Shown here piece after piece: positions 15,988 to 25,209 of a stretch of 64,000 nucleotides of DNA (the stretch's first letter is position 1; every line of letters starts with the position of its first letter). The notes under the pieces are model-generated. The model ran no database searches and had not been told where the DNA came from. It worked only from the letters and a program-made list of their open reading frames with translations. The DNA is from Pseudomonas sp. MF4836 (GTDB lineage: Bacteria > Pseudomonadota > Gammaproteobacteria > Pseudomonadales > Pseudomonadaceae), in the NCBI RefSeq assembly GCF_002018875.1, contig NZ_MVOL01000005.1, positions 372,001 to 436,000 of the forward strand, read 5' to 3'. Position numbers and translations under genes: made by a program.

Positions 15988-16185
15988 TCAATATCACTCT
16001 GCCATATATCGCTAGTAAATCGGCCATTTGCCACTATCCTGTACAAGGTAGGGGCAGCAGCAACCGATACCCCTAGCATGCACGTTTAAGAAGGCTTAAA
16101 CAGCTTCTGACGAGCGGCAGGATAGATGGAGTGACCGGGCCAGAGCGATCTTTTCAAACCAGTCCGCATTTCTGATAATTGGTGC

Positions 16186-16197
16186 TGGCATAACGCC
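16186..16197 (+). promoter_or_regulatory. AmrZ-like operator
   Basis: TGGCATAACGCC closely resembles the AmrZ site as I recall it (GGCAAAACGCCG-like). It lies 172 bp upstream of the amrZ ATG. Autorepression by AmrZ is known in Pseudomonas; binding here is inference. Confidence 0.5.
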
Positions 16198-16224
16198 TTT
16201 ATCCGGTTCAATATTTGTCACAGA

Positions 16225-16236
16225 ATTGGCGCCAAT
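16225..16236. promoter_or_regulatory. Perfect palindrome upstream of amrZ
   Basis: ATTGGCGCCAAT reads the same on both strands. It sits between the AmrZ-like site and the tentative promoter, a plausible position for another dimeric regulator. Confidence 0.4.
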
Positions 16237-16285
16237 GATCTGGCAATTTTGAGGCATGATTCGGGCCTCTTAAACAATTCAGGTT

Positions 16286-16312
16286 GAACATTTGGCTTTA
16301 AGGCTTGTCCTA
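16286..16312 (+). promoter_or_regulatory. Tentative AlgU (sigma-22) promoter of amrZ
   Basis: GAACAT, 16 nt, then TCCTA. The AlgU consensus is GAACTT-N16/17-TCnAA, so each half has a mismatch. amrZ is AlgU-dependent in P. aeruginosa, which is the main reason to consider it. Confidence 0.35.
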
Positions 16313-16368
16313 AAGACATCCTGCGGCCAATTCCGAGAACCGCTCCCCTGAACTAACCGGTTAAATAT

Positions 16369-16695
16369 ATGCGCCCATTGAAACAGGCAATTTATTCCAG
16401 CCGTACGGCTGACAAGTTCGTCGTACGTCTACCCGACGGGATGCGTGAACGCATTGCCGAGGTGGCTCGCAATCATCACCGCAGCATGAACTCCGAAATC
16501 ATCGCGCGCCTGGAACAGAGTCTTATTCAGGAAGGCGCTTTGGGTGAAGAGTTGAGCATGCGTCTGGACAGCCCCGAGCTGTCTTTGCATGAACGCGAAC
16601 TGCTTCAACGTTTCCGTCAACTCTCCCACCGCCAGCAGAACGCTCTTGTTTCGCTGATTGCCCACGACGCCGAAATGGCTGCAGACGCTTCCTGA
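16369..16695 (+). CDS. amrZ: Ribbon-helix-helix regulator AmrZ
   Basis: 108 residues. The DNA-binding region [20 protein letters not shown], followed by [18 protein letters not shown], is the Arc-type ribbon-helix-helix of AmrZ almost residue for residue. The C-terminal tetramerisation part [20 protein letters not shown] also matches. AmrZ controls alginate, flagella, twitching and c-di-GMP genes; in P. fluorescens it represses flagellar genes through fleQ, so it links to the motility cluster here. It is monocistronic, ending in a terminator 20 bp downstream. Confidence 0.92.
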   Translation: MRPLKQAIYSSRTADKFVVRLPDGMRERIAEVARNHHRSMNSEIIARLEQSLIQEGALGEELSMRLDSPELSLHERELLQRFRQLSHRQQNALVSLIAHDAEMAADAS

Positions 16696-16714
16696 TTCAT
16701 CCCGTAAGTACTAG

Positions 16715-16739
16715 GCCAGCCTCGCGCTGGCTTTTTTTT
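16715..16739 (+). terminator. Terminator of amrZ
   Basis: GCCAGC / GCTGGC stem with a CTCGC loop followed by T8. Confidence 0.88.
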
Positions 16740-16809
16740 GCACAAAATTTGGCTGCCGACGCCACGAAGCGCTCGGCCGGAGAGATAGAAGAAAGAGGGA
16801 GGCGCAACG

Positions 16810-16842
16810 AAAACGCACCGCCCGGCCAGAACCGGGAGGTGC
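16810..16842 (-). terminator. Terminator of mgtE
   Basis: On the minus strand GCACC-TCCCGG pairs with CCGGG-CGGTGC (one A-G mismatch in the middle) and is followed by GTTTTCG. It begins 8 bp past the mgtE stop. Confidence 0.65.
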
Positions 16843-16849
16843 GCAGGAC

Positions 16850-18292
16850 TCAGAGCAGGAAGATGGTTGCCAGCCCGAGGAAGATAAAGAAACCACCACT
16901 GTCGGTCATCGCGGTGATCATGACGCTCGCACCCATCGCCGGGTCGCGACCCAGGCGCGCCAGAGTCATGGGGATCAGTACCCCCATCAGCGCAGCGAGC
17001 AACAGGTTAAGGGTCATCGCGGCAGTCATCACCACCCCCAGCGACCAACTGCCGTAAAGCAGGTATGCCACAACCCCGATAACGCCGCCCCAGACCAGAC
17101 CGTTGATCAGGCCGACGGCCAGTTCCTTGCGCATCAAACGTGCGGTATTACCGGTACTGACCTGGTCGAGCGCCATGGCGCGCACGATCATGGTGATGGT
17201 CTGGTTGCCCGAGTTACCACCGATCCCGGCCACGATCGGCATCAGAGCCGCTAACGCCACCAGCTTTTCGATCGACCCCTCAAACAGCCCGATCACCCGC
17301 GATGCGACAAAGGCTGTGATCAGGTTGACCGCCAGCCACGCCCAACGGTTGCGCAGGGATTTCCACACCGAGGCGAAGATATCTTCCTCTTCCCGCAGAC
17401 CGGCCATGTTCAGGACTTCGGTCTCGCTCTCCTCACGAATCAAGTCGACCATTTCATCGATGGTCAAACGGCCGATCAGCTTGCCGTTCTTGTCGACCAC
17501 CGGGGCCGAAATCAAGTCGTAACGCTCAAAGGCCTGGGCCGCGTCATAGGCGTCCTCATCCGGGTGAAAGCTCACCGGATCGCTGGCCATCACTTCAGCA
17601 ACCTGTTTGTCCGGATCATTGACCAGCAGCCGTTTGATCGGCAGCACGCCCTTGAGCACCCCGCCGTTATCGACCACGAACAATTTATCGGTGTGCCCCG
17701 GCAACTCCTTGAGACGACGCAGGTAACGCAAGACCACTTCCAGGCTGACGTCTTCGCGGATCGTCACCATCTCGAAGTCCATCAGCGCGCCGACCTGCTC
17801 CTCGTCATAGGACAGCGCGGAGCGAACACGCTCACGCTGCTGGCCATCGAGGGCTTCCATCAGCTCGTGGACGACGTCTCGCGGCAGCTCGGGGGCCAGG
17901 TCAGCAAGTTCGTCGGCGTCCATCTCCTTGGCAGCAGCCAGGAGCTCATGATCGTCCATGTCGGCGATCAGGGTTTCACGTACGGAGTCGGATACTTCGA
18001 GAAGAATGTCGCCGTCGCGTTCGGCCTTGACCAATTGCCAGACGGTCAGACGCTCTTCCAGCGGCAAGGCTTCAAGGATGTAGGCAACGTCGGCGGAGTG
18101 CAGATCATCGAGCTTGCGTTGCAACTCGACGAGGTTCTGCCGGTGAACCAGGTTTTCAACCCGATCCTGGTGATGACCTTCCTGGCGATGGGTCAGGTCT
18201 TCGACGACTCGCTGGCGGTGCAACAGCTCAACAACTTGAGCGAGGCGGTCCTGCAAGCTGTCTTGTGTTTTCTTTACTTCAACTTCGGTCAT
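16850..18292 (-). CDS. mgtE: Magnesium transporter MgtE
   Basis: 480 residues from the ATG at 18292 (MTEVEVKKTQDSLQDRLAQV), chosen over 18322 as the family start. The layout is an N-terminal MgtE_N domain (about 50-160, with LADLAPELPRDVVHELMEAL), two CBS domains (about 165-290, DYEEQVGALMDFEMVTIRED and VMASDPVSFHPDEDAYDAAQ), and a five-helix membrane domain from about residue 315. That domain holds the conserved pore segment PIVAGIGGNSGNQTITMIVR and the end TAMTDSGGFFIFLGLA. CBS and N domains gate the channel by sensing cytoplasmic Mg2+. It is a single gene with its own terminator. Confidence 0.93.
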   Translation of the reverse strand: MTEVEVKKTQDSLQDRLAQVVELLHRQRVVEDLTHRQEGHHQDRVENLVHRQNLVELQRKLDDLHSADVAYILEALPLEERLTVWQLVKAERDGDILLEVSDSVRETLIADMDDHELLAAAKEMDADELADLAPELPRDVVHELMEALDGQQRERVRSALSYDEEQVGALMDFEMVTIREDVSLEVVLRYLRRLKELPGHTDKLFVVDNGGVLKGVLPIKRLLVNDPDKQVAEVMASDPVSFHPDEDAYDAAQAFERYDLISAPVVDKNGKLIGRLTIDEMVDLIREESETEVLNMAGLREEEDIFASVWKSLRNRWAWLAVNLITAFVASRVIGLFEGSIEKLVALAALMPIVAGIGGNSGNQTITMIVRAMALDQVSTGNTARLMRKELAVGLINGLVWGGVIGVVAYLLYGSWSLGVVMTAAMTLNLLLAALMGVLIPMTLARLGRDPAMGASVMITAMTDSGGFFIFLGLATIFLL

Positions 18293-18732
18293 AGGCGAAC
18301 TCCACTCCCAGCAGCGGGGCACGCCGGAAGGATCAATCAGTCAATTCATGATTGGAAAAGCGAGGTACTGAGTTACTACTGGGTAAGTCCATGGAGGTAT
18401 TCCACAAGCCCCGGCGGGGCTGACGGGCGCAATCATACACCGCCTGGCGGCTTTAAACGTTAAAAATCATGGTCAGAACAAGCGCTTGCGAGACAAAGCT
18501 AAGCGCTGCCCGAATCTATGAAGCTGCGACGACTGCCCGAAAAAAGAAAACACACCACCGGCGAAAAAAGTCGCCGACAGCAGCAAACAAGGAGCAGAAA
18601 TACAGGCCACACGCCAACTCAGACGCCAGAACACCCGCAGCGTTCAAGTCAGGCCCGAAGAAGAGAAAGAAAGAAAAAAGATAAATCGCAGAAAGCAAAA
18701 AGCCCGCATCAAGATGCGGGCTTTTTGGTGTT
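18293..18732. other. Intergenic region between mgtE and tRNA-Arg
   Basis: 440 bp. It holds the mgtE promoter region and, at 18697-18726, a strong terminator. About 18530-18690 is unusually purine-rich on the plus strand. A 71-codon Lys/Arg-rich frame (18469-18684) lies here but has no ribosome site and is not called. Confidence 0.5.
18697..18726 (-). terminator. Terminator downstream of the tRNA-Arg copies
   Basis: Perfect 13-bp stem AAAAAGCCCGCAT / ATGCGGGCTTTTT with loop CAAG. It begins 6 bp past the 3' end of the tRNA on the minus strand. The A and T runs make it bidirectional. Confidence 0.85.
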
Positions 18733-18809
18733 TGGTGCACTCGACAGGATTCGAACCTGTGACCGCTCGGTTCGTAGCCGAGTACTCTATCCAGCTGAGC
18801 TACGAGTGC
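18733..18809 (-). tRNA. tRNA-Arg (anticodon ACG), copy 1
   Basis: 77 nt with encoded CCA. Acceptor GCACTCG/CGAGTGC. Anticodon loop CTACGAA within CTCGG/CCGAG gives ACG, whose A34 is normally deaminated to inosine. Confidence 0.95.
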
Positions 18810-18881
18810 AGATTGTGTTTTTAGACCAGATCACAACTGGTTGGAGCCAAGTTACTTGCATCACTGCAAACAACTCTTAAA

Positions 18882-18958
18882 TGGTGCACTCGACAGGATT
18901 CGAACCTGTGACCGCTCGGTTCGTAGCCGAGTACTCTATCCAGCTGAGCTACGAGTGC
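18882..18958 (-). tRNA. tRNA-Arg (anticodon ACG), copy 2
   Basis: Identical in sequence to copy 1, 72 bp away on the same strand. A tandem duplication; both are probably cut from one transcript with the tRNA-Ser upstream. Confidence 0.95.
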
Positions 18959-19066
18959 ATTTGTTGCCGCGCATTATAGGCCGTTCAATCTCTATGTAAA
19001 GCGATTTTTTCTAGTAATTTCAACAACTTACCGAAAAATCCAGATTGCAACGTACTAAGCAAATAA

Positions 19067-19157
19067 TGGCGGAGAACGGGGGATTCGAACCCCCGACACC
19101 CTTTTGAGGTGTACTCCCTTAGCAGGGGAGCGCCTTCGGCCACTCGGCCAGCTCTCC
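19067..19157 (-). tRNA. tRNA-Ser (anticodon GCT)
   Basis: 91 nt with a long variable arm. Acceptor GGAGAGC/GTTCTCC with discriminator G and encoded CCA. The anticodon loop CTGCTAA gives GCT, reading AGC/AGT. Confidence 0.95.
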
Positions 19158-19219
19158 GCAACACGGGGCGTATATTAACCAGCTTTATCCCCGTTTGCAA
19201 ACATAAAAAACGATAAAAA

Positions 19220-19408
19220 TTAATGGCTTGGTTCTTCGTCCTTCTCTTTCTTGATCCGCAGGTAAATTTCCTCACGATGCACAGCCACCTCTTTCGGGGC
19301 GTTGACACCAATACGCACTTGATTTCCTTTGACGCCGAGCACGGTCACAGTGATTTCGCCATCACCAATAATCAGGCTTTCTGCGCACCGACGAGTCAGA
19401 ATCAGCAT
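19220..19408 (-). CDS. csrA: Carbon storage/secondary metabolism regulator CsrA (RsmA)
   Basis: 62 residues from the ATG at 19408 with AGGAG six bases before it; the extra codons to 19426 are excluded on family grounds. [20 protein letters not shown] is the classic CsrA start, followed by [20 protein letters not shown] and [12 protein letters not shown]. CsrA/RsmA binds GGA motifs in mRNA leaders and blocks translation; it is titrated by Rsm small RNAs under GacA control. It is located between lysC and tRNA-Ser, as rsmA (PA0905) is in P. aeruginosa. Confidence 0.95.
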   Translation of the reverse strand: MLILTRRCAESLIIGDGEITVTVLGVKGNQVRIGVNAPKEVAVHREEIYLRIKKEKDEEPSH

Positions 19409-19548
19409 ACCTTTCTCCTCACGCATTTCATTTCAGGGACAACAGTCTGCAAAAAAAAGGGTGTTGGCCTACAACCAGGACGGCTGCATTCCTACACGCC
19501 TAAGTATTGACCAGCGCCAGCAAAAGAACAGTTTTCACTCACGCCGGC

Positions 19549-19586
19549 CAAAAAAGACAAGGGGCGCGGCAAGGCCGCGCCCCTTG
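19549..19586 (-). terminator. Terminator of lysC
   Basis: On the minus strand CAAGGGGCGCGGC pairs with GCCGCGCCCCTTG, followed by TCTTTTTT. It begins 10 bp past the lysC stop. Confidence 0.88.
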
Positions 19587-19595
19587 GGCAACGCA

Positions 19596-20837
19596 TCACT
19601 CGCCCTGGCGGGCCGGTGCGTCCAGTTCGAAAGCCGTGTGCAGAGCGCGCACAGCCAGTTCCAGGTACTTCTCTTCGATCACTACGGACACCTTGATTTC
19701 CGAAGTCGAGATCATCTGGATGTTGATGCTTTCTTTAGCCAGCGATTCGAACATCCGGCTCGCCACGCCTGCGTGAGAGCGCATACCGACGCCGACGATC
19801 GACACCTTGGCAATCTTGGTGTCGCCGACCACTTCGCGGGCACCGATCTCGCGAGCGGTGTTTTCCAGCACGGTCTGCGCCGCCAGGTAGTCGTTGCGGT
19901 GCACGGTGAAGGTGAAGTCGGTGGTGTTATCGTGCGCAACGTTCTGCACGATCATGTCGACTTCAATGTTCGCGCCGCTGATCGGGCCGAGAATCTTGAA
20001 GGCCACACCGGGGGTGTCTGGCACGCCACGGATGGTCAGCTTGGCTTCATCGCGATTGAAAGCGATGCCGGAAATGATCGGCTGTTCCATGGATTCCTCT
20101 TCATCAATAGTAATGAGGGTGCCCGGACCCTCCTTGAAGCTGTGCAGTACGCGCAGCGGAACGTTGTACTTGCCGGCGAATTCAACCGCACGGATCTGCA
20201 ACACCTTGGAACCGAGGCTGGCCATTTCCAGCATCTCTTCAAAGGTAATCTTGTCCAGTCGCTGCGCCACCGGCACTACCCGTGGATCGGTGGTGTAGAC
20301 GCCATCGACATCGGTGTAGATCTGGCATTCATCGGCCTTCAAGGCCGCTGCCAGTGCCACGCCGGTAGTGTCGGAACCGCCACGTCCCAGGGTGGTGATG
20401 TTGCCGTGCTCGTCAACGCCCTGGAAGCCTGCCACCACAACCACACGGCCGGCCTTCAGGTCGCCGCGAATCTTCTGGTCGTCAATCTGCAGGATGCGCG
20501 CTTTATTGTGCGCGCTGTCGGTCAGGATCCGTACCTGGTTACCGGTGTACGAGACCGCCGGCACGCCGCGCTTGATCAGCGCCATGGCCAGCAAGGCGAT
20601 TGTCACCTGCTCACCCGTGGAAACGATCACATCCAGCTCACGTGGAACCGGCTGGCCATCGCCACTGATTTGCTTGGCCAGATCGATCAGGCGGTTGGTT
20701 TCGCCGCTCATCGCAGACAGCACAACTACCAGGTCATCGCCGGCTTCGCGGAATTTCTTAACCTTGTCGGCGACCTGCTCGATTCTTTCGACAGAGCCGA
20801 CCGAGGTGCCTCCAAATTTCTGTACGATCAAAGCCAT
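19596..20837 (-). CDS. lysC: Aspartokinase LysC
   Basis: 413 residues. It phosphorylates aspartate as the first step of lysine, threonine and methionine synthesis. The kinase domain begins MALIVQKFGGTSVGSVERIE and has DVIVSTGEQVTIALLAMAL and TLGRGGSDTTGVALAAALKA. Two C-terminal ACT domains (from about residue 265: ISGIAFNRDEAKLTIRGVPD and KVSIVGVGMRSHAGVASRMF) give allosteric inhibition by lysine and threonine. The gene lies about 100 bp after alaS on the same strand, in the conserved alaS-lysC-csrA order. Confidence 0.95.
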   Translation of the reverse strand: MALIVQKFGGTSVGSVERIEQVADKVKKFREAGDDLVVVLSAMSGETNRLIDLAKQISGDGQPVPRELDVIVSTGEQVTIALLAMALIKRGVPAVSYTGNQVRILTDSAHNKARILQIDDQKIRGDLKAGRVVVVAGFQGVDEHGNITTLGRGGSDTTGVALAAALKADECQIYTDVDGVYTTDPRVVPVAQRLDKITFEEMLEMASLGSKVLQIRAVEFAGKYNVPLRVLHSFKEGPGTLITIDEEESMEQPIISGIAFNRDEAKLTIRGVPDTPGVAFKILGPISGANIEVDMIVQNVAHDNTTDFTFTVHRNDYLAAQTVLENTAREIGAREVVGDTKIAKVSIVGVGMRSHAGVASRMFESLAKESINIQMISTSEIKVSVVIEEKYLELAVRALHTAFELDAPARQGE

Positions 20838-20895
20838 TTCTAAGCCGCCTCAGCCCGTAAAGGGGCGCCTATTAATCAATCAAACTGCAAAGCGC

Positions 20896-20922
20896 AAAAG
20901 GCCCGCCACTAGACGGCGGGCC
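20896..20922 (-). terminator. Terminator of alaS
   Basis: GGCCCGCC / GGCGGGCC stem with a 7-nt loop followed on the minus strand by TTTTGCGC. It lies 12 bp past the alaS stop, before lysC. Confidence 0.7.
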
Positions 20923-20934
20923 CGGCTCGGAGCC

Positions 20935-23553
20935 TTAAATACCCTGTTCGACAAAGGGTACGGTCAGGGCCAGCGCGCCATCCAGAGCTGCGGCGTCAAC
21001 GCCACCGCCTTGCGCCATGTCCGGACGACCACCGCCCTTCCCGCCCACTGCCGCAGCGGCCTGTTTCATTAAATCACCGGCTTTGAGTTGGCCAGTCAGG
21101 TCCTTGGTTACGCCCGCAACCAGAACGACCTTTTCCTCATGGACACTGCCGAGCAGGATCACTGCGCGACCGAGTTTGTTTTTCAATTGATCGACCAGCG
21201 CCAACAGCGCCTTGCCGTCCTGGCCGTCGAGGCGCGCCGCCAGTACTTTCACACCTTTGACGTCCACAGCGCTGGCCGACAGATCGTCGCCAGCGGCGCT
21301 GGCAGCCTTGGCTTGCAGCTGCTCGAGTTGTTTCTCCAGCAGGCGATTGCGCTCCAGCACGGCCGACAGCTTGTCGATCAGATTGTCGCGGCTGCCCTTG
21401 ACCAGGTTGGCCGCTTCCTTGAGTTGTTCTTCCGCAGCGTTCAGGTACGCCAGCGCCGCAGCGCCGGTGACCGCTTCGATACGGCGCACGCCAGAGGCCA
21501 CGCCGCCTTCGCTGATGATCTTGAGCAGGCCGATGTCGCCGGTGCGATTGGCGTGAATACCGCCGCACAATTCGACGGAGAAATCGCCGCCCATGCTCAG
21601 CACGCGCACGTTATCGCCGTACTTCTCGCCAAACAGGGCCATGGCGCCTTTTTTCTTGGCGGTTTCGATGTCGGTTTCTTCGGTTTCCACCGCGGAGTTC
21701 TTGCGAATCTCGGTGTTGACGATGTCTTCCAGTGCCTTGAGCTGCTCGGGCTTGATCGCCTCGAAGTGGCTGAAGTCGAAACGCAGACGCTGGCTATCGA
21801 CCAACGAGCCTTTCTGTTGCACGTGCTCGCCCAGCACCTGGCGCAGCGCAGCATGCAGCAAGTGTGTCGCGGAGTGATTCAGGGCCGTGGCGTGACGCAC
21901 CTGGGCATCGACCTGGGCCTGCACCGGAGCACCGACCGTCAGGCTGCCCGACGCCAGCACGCCGTGATGCAGGAAGGCACCGCCGGTCTTGGTGGTATCG
22001 CGCACGTCGAAACGCGCCGCACCAGCCTGCAGGTAACCGCAGTCGCCGACCTGGCCGCCCGACTCGGCGTAGAACGGGGTCTGGTCCAGGACCACCACCG
22101 CCTCTTCTCCTTCGCTCAGGACGTCGACCGATTGGCCGTCTTTATAGAGAGCAACCACCTTGGCCGCGCCGCTGGTGGCGGTGTAGCCGGTGAACGCAGT
22201 GGCCACGTCAACCTTGACCAGGGTGTTGTAGTCCAGGCCGAACGAGCTGGCCGAACGCGCACGTACGCGCTGGGCTTCCATCTCGCGCTCAAAGCCCTCT
22301 TCGTCAACCGTCAGGCTGCGCTCACGGGCGATGTCGGCGGTCAGGTCCATCGGGAAACCGTAGGTGTCATACAGCTTGAACACCACGTCGCCCGGCACCA
22401 CGGTGCCTTTGAGTTCCAGCAGATCCTGCTCGAGAATCTTCAGGCCGTGCTCCAGGGTCTTGGAGAACTGCTCTTCCTCGGCCTTGAGTACGCGCTCGAT
22501 GTTGCTCTGCTGCTTCTTCAATTCAGGGAAGGCTTCGCCCATCTCGGCAACCAGTGCCGCGACAATCTTGTAGAAGAAGCTGCCGGTTGCACCCAGCTTG
22601 TTGCCGTGACGGCAGGCGCGACGAATGATCCGGCGCAGCACGTAGCCGCGACCTTCGTTGGACGGCAGCACGCCGTCGGCAATCAGGAAGCCGCACGAAC
22701 GGATGTGGTCGGACACGACTTTCAGCGACGACTGATCGCCATTTTCGCAGCCGATGGCCTCGGCCGATGCGCTCAGCAGGTTCTTGAACAGGTCGATGTC
22801 ATAGTTGGAATTGACGTGCTGCATCACCGCACTGATCCGCTCCAGGCCCATGCCGGTGTCGACCGAAGGGGCTGGCAACGGATGCAACACGCCATCGGCG
22901 GTGCGGTTGAACTGCATGAACACGTTGTTCCAGATCTCGATGTAACGGTCGCCGTCTTCTTCCGGCGAGCCGGGTGGGCCGCCCCAGATGTGGTCGCCGT
23001 GATCGTAGAAAATCTCGGTGCATGGGCCACACGGGCCGGTATCGCCCATGGTCCAGAAGTTATCGGACGCGTAAGGCGCGCCTTTGTTGTCGCCGATGCG
23101 AATCATGCGCTCGGCTGGCACACCGATTTGCTGGGTCCAGATGTCATACGCTTCGTCGTCCGAGGCGTAGACCGTGACCCAGAGTTTTTCCTTCGGCAGC
23201 TTCAGGACACCGGTCAGAAAGGTCCAGGCATAAGTAATCGCGTCGTGCTTGAAATAGTCACCGAAGCTGAAGTTACCCAGCATTTCGAAGAAAGTGTGGT
23301 GACGAGCGGTATAACCGACGTTTTCCAGGTCGCTGTTCTTGCCACCGGCACGCACGCACTTCTGGCTGCTGGTGGCGCGAGTGTAGGCTCGTTTTTCCTG
23401 GCCCAGAAAGCAGTCCTTGAACTGGTTCATCCCCGCGTTGGTGAACAGCAGGGTTGGGTCGTTGCCCGGAATCAAAGAGCTGGAGGCTACACGGGTGTGG
23501 CCTTGCTCTTCGAAGAAGCGAAGGAAGGCTTCACGGATTTCTGCGCTTTTCAT
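20935..23553 (-). CDS. alaS: Alanyl-tRNA synthetase AlaS
   Basis: 872 residues from the ATG at 23553 ([20 protein letters not shown]); the 22 extra upstream codons are not family-like. The catalytic core shows [20 protein letters not shown] and [20 protein letters not shown]. The editing domain carries the zinc ligands [11 protein letters not shown] near residue 562 and [11 protein letters not shown] near residue 664. The C-Ala domain ends [15 protein letters not shown]. It charges tRNA-Ala and deacylates Ser-tRNA-Ala. It is followed by lysC and csrA. Confidence 0.96.
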   Translation of the reverse strand: MKSAEIREAFLRFFEEQGHTRVASSSLIPGNDPTLLFTNAGMNQFKDCFLGQEKRAYTRATSSQKCVRAGGKNSDLENVGYTARHHTFFEMLGNFSFGDYFKHDAITYAWTFLTGVLKLPKEKLWVTVYASDDEAYDIWTQQIGVPAERMIRIGDNKGAPYASDNFWTMGDTGPCGPCTEIFYDHGDHIWGGPPGSPEEDGDRYIEIWNNVFMQFNRTADGVLHPLPAPSVDTGMGLERISAVMQHVNSNYDIDLFKNLLSASAEAIGCENGDQSSLKVVSDHIRSCGFLIADGVLPSNEGRGYVLRRIIRRACRHGNKLGATGSFFYKIVAALVAEMGEAFPELKKQQSNIERVLKAEEEQFSKTLEHGLKILEQDLLELKGTVVPGDVVFKLYDTYGFPMDLTADIARERSLTVDEEGFEREMEAQRVRARSASSFGLDYNTLVKVDVATAFTGYTATSGAAKVVALYKDGQSVDVLSEGEEAVVVLDQTPFYAESGGQVGDCGYLQAGAARFDVRDTTKTGGAFLHHGVLASGSLTVGAPVQAQVDAQVRHATALNHSATHLLHAALRQVLGEHVQQKGSLVDSQRLRFDFSHFEAIKPEQLKALEDIVNTEIRKNSAVETEETDIETAKKKGAMALFGEKYGDNVRVLSMGGDFSVELCGGIHANRTGDIGLLKIISEGGVASGVRRIEAVTGAAALAYLNAAEEQLKEAANLVKGSRDNLIDKLSAVLERNRLLEKQLEQLQAKAASAAGDDLSASAVDVKGVKVLAARLDGQDGKALLALVDQLKNKLGRAVILLGSVHEEKVVLVAGVTKDLTGQLKAGDLMKQAAAAVGGKGGGRPDMAQGGGVDAAALDGALALTVPFVEQGI

Positions 23554-23699
23554 TAGGTTCTTCCACGGAGGCTGCGGCCAAAGGCCTGTGCGAAACGTCA
23601 ACAGACGAAGCGACGGCAAAGGGCCGCATTATATCGGCGTTAATCAGCAGGTACAGCGTGTTTGTACGATACAAACAGTCAATTGGACGGCTAACACTG

Positions 23700-24704
23700 T
23701 CAGTTGCGGGAAAACTCGGCAAAAGCATCGACGACTTGCTCGATTTGCGCCCGGCTGACGTCCAGATGCGTGACCATGCGCAAGCGTGACGCCGCGCCCA
23801 GCCTGATCCCGCGCTCGCCGGCAAAGGCCTTGAGGGCTTCGGCACGGTCACCGACCTGGGCGTACACCATGTTGGTCTGCACCGGCTCGACGCTATAGCC
23901 GGCCTCGCGCAGGCCGTCGGCCAGCAGGCGGGCGTTGGCATGGTCGTCGGCCAGGCGCTGCACCTGGTGCTCCAGGGCATAGAGGCCGGCCGCCGCGAGA
24001 ATCCCCGCCTGGCGCATGCCGCCTCCGACCATCTTGCGCAGGCGGCGCGCCTTGGCAATCAGTTGCTCCGAGCCGCACAGCACCGAACCCACCGGTGCGC
24101 CCAGACCTTTGGACAGGCACACCGACACCGAGTCGAAGTGCCGAGTGATCTCCCGTGCATCGACCCCCAGTTTGACCGCCGCGTTGTACACGCGGGCGCC
24201 GTCCAGGTGCAGGGCCAGGCCGTGTTCACGAGTGAAAGCCCGCGCCTGGGCCAGATAGGCCAGGGGTAGCACCTTGCCCTGCATGGTGTTTTCCAGGGCC
24301 AGCAGGCGGCTGCGGGCAAAGTGGAAGTCGTCGGGCTTGATCGCGGCTGCCACCTGGGCCAGGTCCAGCGAGCCGTCGTCCTGGAATTCCAGGGGCTGTG
24401 GCTGGATCGAGCCGAGCACCGCCGCACCGCCCCCTTCATATTTGTAGGTGTGGGCCTGCTGGCCGACGATGTATTCGTCGCCACGCTCGCAATGGGCCAT
24501 CAGCCCCAGCAGGTTGCTCATGGTGCCGCTGGGTACGAACAGCGCGGCGGCAAAACCCAGGCGCTGCGCCAGATCGGCCTCAAGCTGGTTGACCGTCGGA
24601 TCCTCGCCGTACACATCATCCCCGGTCCTGGCACCGGCCATCGCCTCGAGCATGCCTGCGCTGGGCTGGGTGACCGTGTCGCTGCGAAGATCGATAACAC
24701 TCAT
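23700..24704 (-). CDS. ltaE: Low-specificity L-threonine aldolase
   Basis: 334 residues from the ATG at 24704 ([20 protein letters not shown]). It is a PLP enzyme that splits threonine or allo-threonine into glycine and acetaldehyde. The fold-type I signature includes [20 protein letters not shown], the [12 protein letters not shown] segment and the PLP-binding Lys in [16 protein letters not shown] near residue 200. It lies 147 bp upstream of the alaS start on the same strand, with no obvious functional link to it. Confidence 0.92.
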   Translation of the reverse strand: MSVIDLRSDTVTQPSAGMLEAMAGARTGDDVYGEDPTVNQLEADLAQRLGFAAALFVPSGTMSNLLGLMAHCERGDEYIVGQQAHTYKYEGGGAAVLGSIQPQPLEFQDDGSLDLAQVAAAIKPDDFHFARSRLLALENTMQGKVLPLAYLAQARAFTREHGLALHLDGARVYNAAVKLGVDAREITRHFDSVSVCLSKGLGAPVGSVLCGSEQLIAKARRLRKMVGGGMRQAGILAAAGLYALEHQVQRLADDHANARLLADGLREAGYSVEPVQTNMVYAQVGDRAEALKAFAGERGIRLGAASRLRMVTHLDVSRAQIEQVVDAFAEFSRN

Positions 24705-24921
24705 GGGGCGGGCCTCATCAATAGGACGGGTAAGTCGATGCCGGCAGTAAAGTCTGCGGCGAGCTGTTTTTCTACGGTCGACACCACGATTAATCAAGGG
24801 CCGCAGCCGAAAAACCCGCCTAACCCTGCAAAAAATCGATGCCTATCATCCAAAAGCAGCGATGCAGCAGCAAAAAATATGTGTTAAAAACTCACCGCCG
24901 CCGAATAATCCGGCGGCAAAC

Positions 24922-25086
24922 GTTCTCAGGGCGGGGTGTAACTCCCCACCGGCGGTAATTGCGCGCAATGCGCATAGCCCGCGAGCGCTTGGCGACACTC
25001 ACGGCTTTTACGGTGAGTGGCGGCAAGGTCAGCAGACCCGGTGTGATCCCGGGGCCGACGGTCATAGTCCGGATGAAGAGAGAACG
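24922..25086 (+). promoter_or_regulatory. FMN riboswitch (RFN element)
   Basis: The conserved RFN blocks occur in order: CTCAGGGCGGGGTGTAA near 24925, CCCCACCGGCGGTAAT, AGCCCGCGAGCG, a variable hairpin (ACTCACGGC..TACGGTGAGT), GGTCAGCAGACCCGGTG, GGGGCCGACGGTCATAGTCC and GATGAAGAGAGAACG ending near 25086. FMN binding would shut off the lumazine synthase gene that begins 124 bp later. Confidence 0.93.
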
Positions 25087-25179
25087 GGATTGGCGCCAAA
25101 GGGCCAAACCGGAGCAGCCGTGTGAGTAATCACAGGTCTGCCTGGCACGTACCCTTAAATCCCATTCGATTCATAACGC

Positions 25180-25204
25180 CCTGTTTTTCACACAAACAGG
25201 AGTC
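25180..25204 (+). promoter_or_regulatory. Shine-Dalgarno-sequestering hairpin below the riboswitch
   Basis: CCTGTTT (25180-25186) pairs perfectly with AAACAGG (25194-25200). The 3' arm covers the first bases of AGGAG (25198-25202), six to eight bases before the ATG at 25210. No terminator with a long T run follows, so control is probably at translation. Confidence 0.5.
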
Positions 25205-25209
25205 AGAAC

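Larger units (their letters stand above)
15988..16368. other. Intergenic region upstream of amrZ
   Basis: 381 bp between divergent phnN and amrZ. It contains an AmrZ-like site (16186-16197), a perfect 12-bp palindrome (16225-16236) and a tentative AlgU-type promoter (16286-16312), each listed separately. No gene is seen. Confidence 0.6.

Noticed and set aside
18469..18684. 71-codon Lys/Arg-rich frame
   Set aside because: No Shine-Dalgarno sequence, low-complexity composition caused by a purine-rich tract; kept only as an observation.
21088..23556. 822-codon open frame on the plus strand
   Set aside because: It lies wholly antisense to alaS, has no family-like sequence and is explained by GC-rich codon bias in the real gene.
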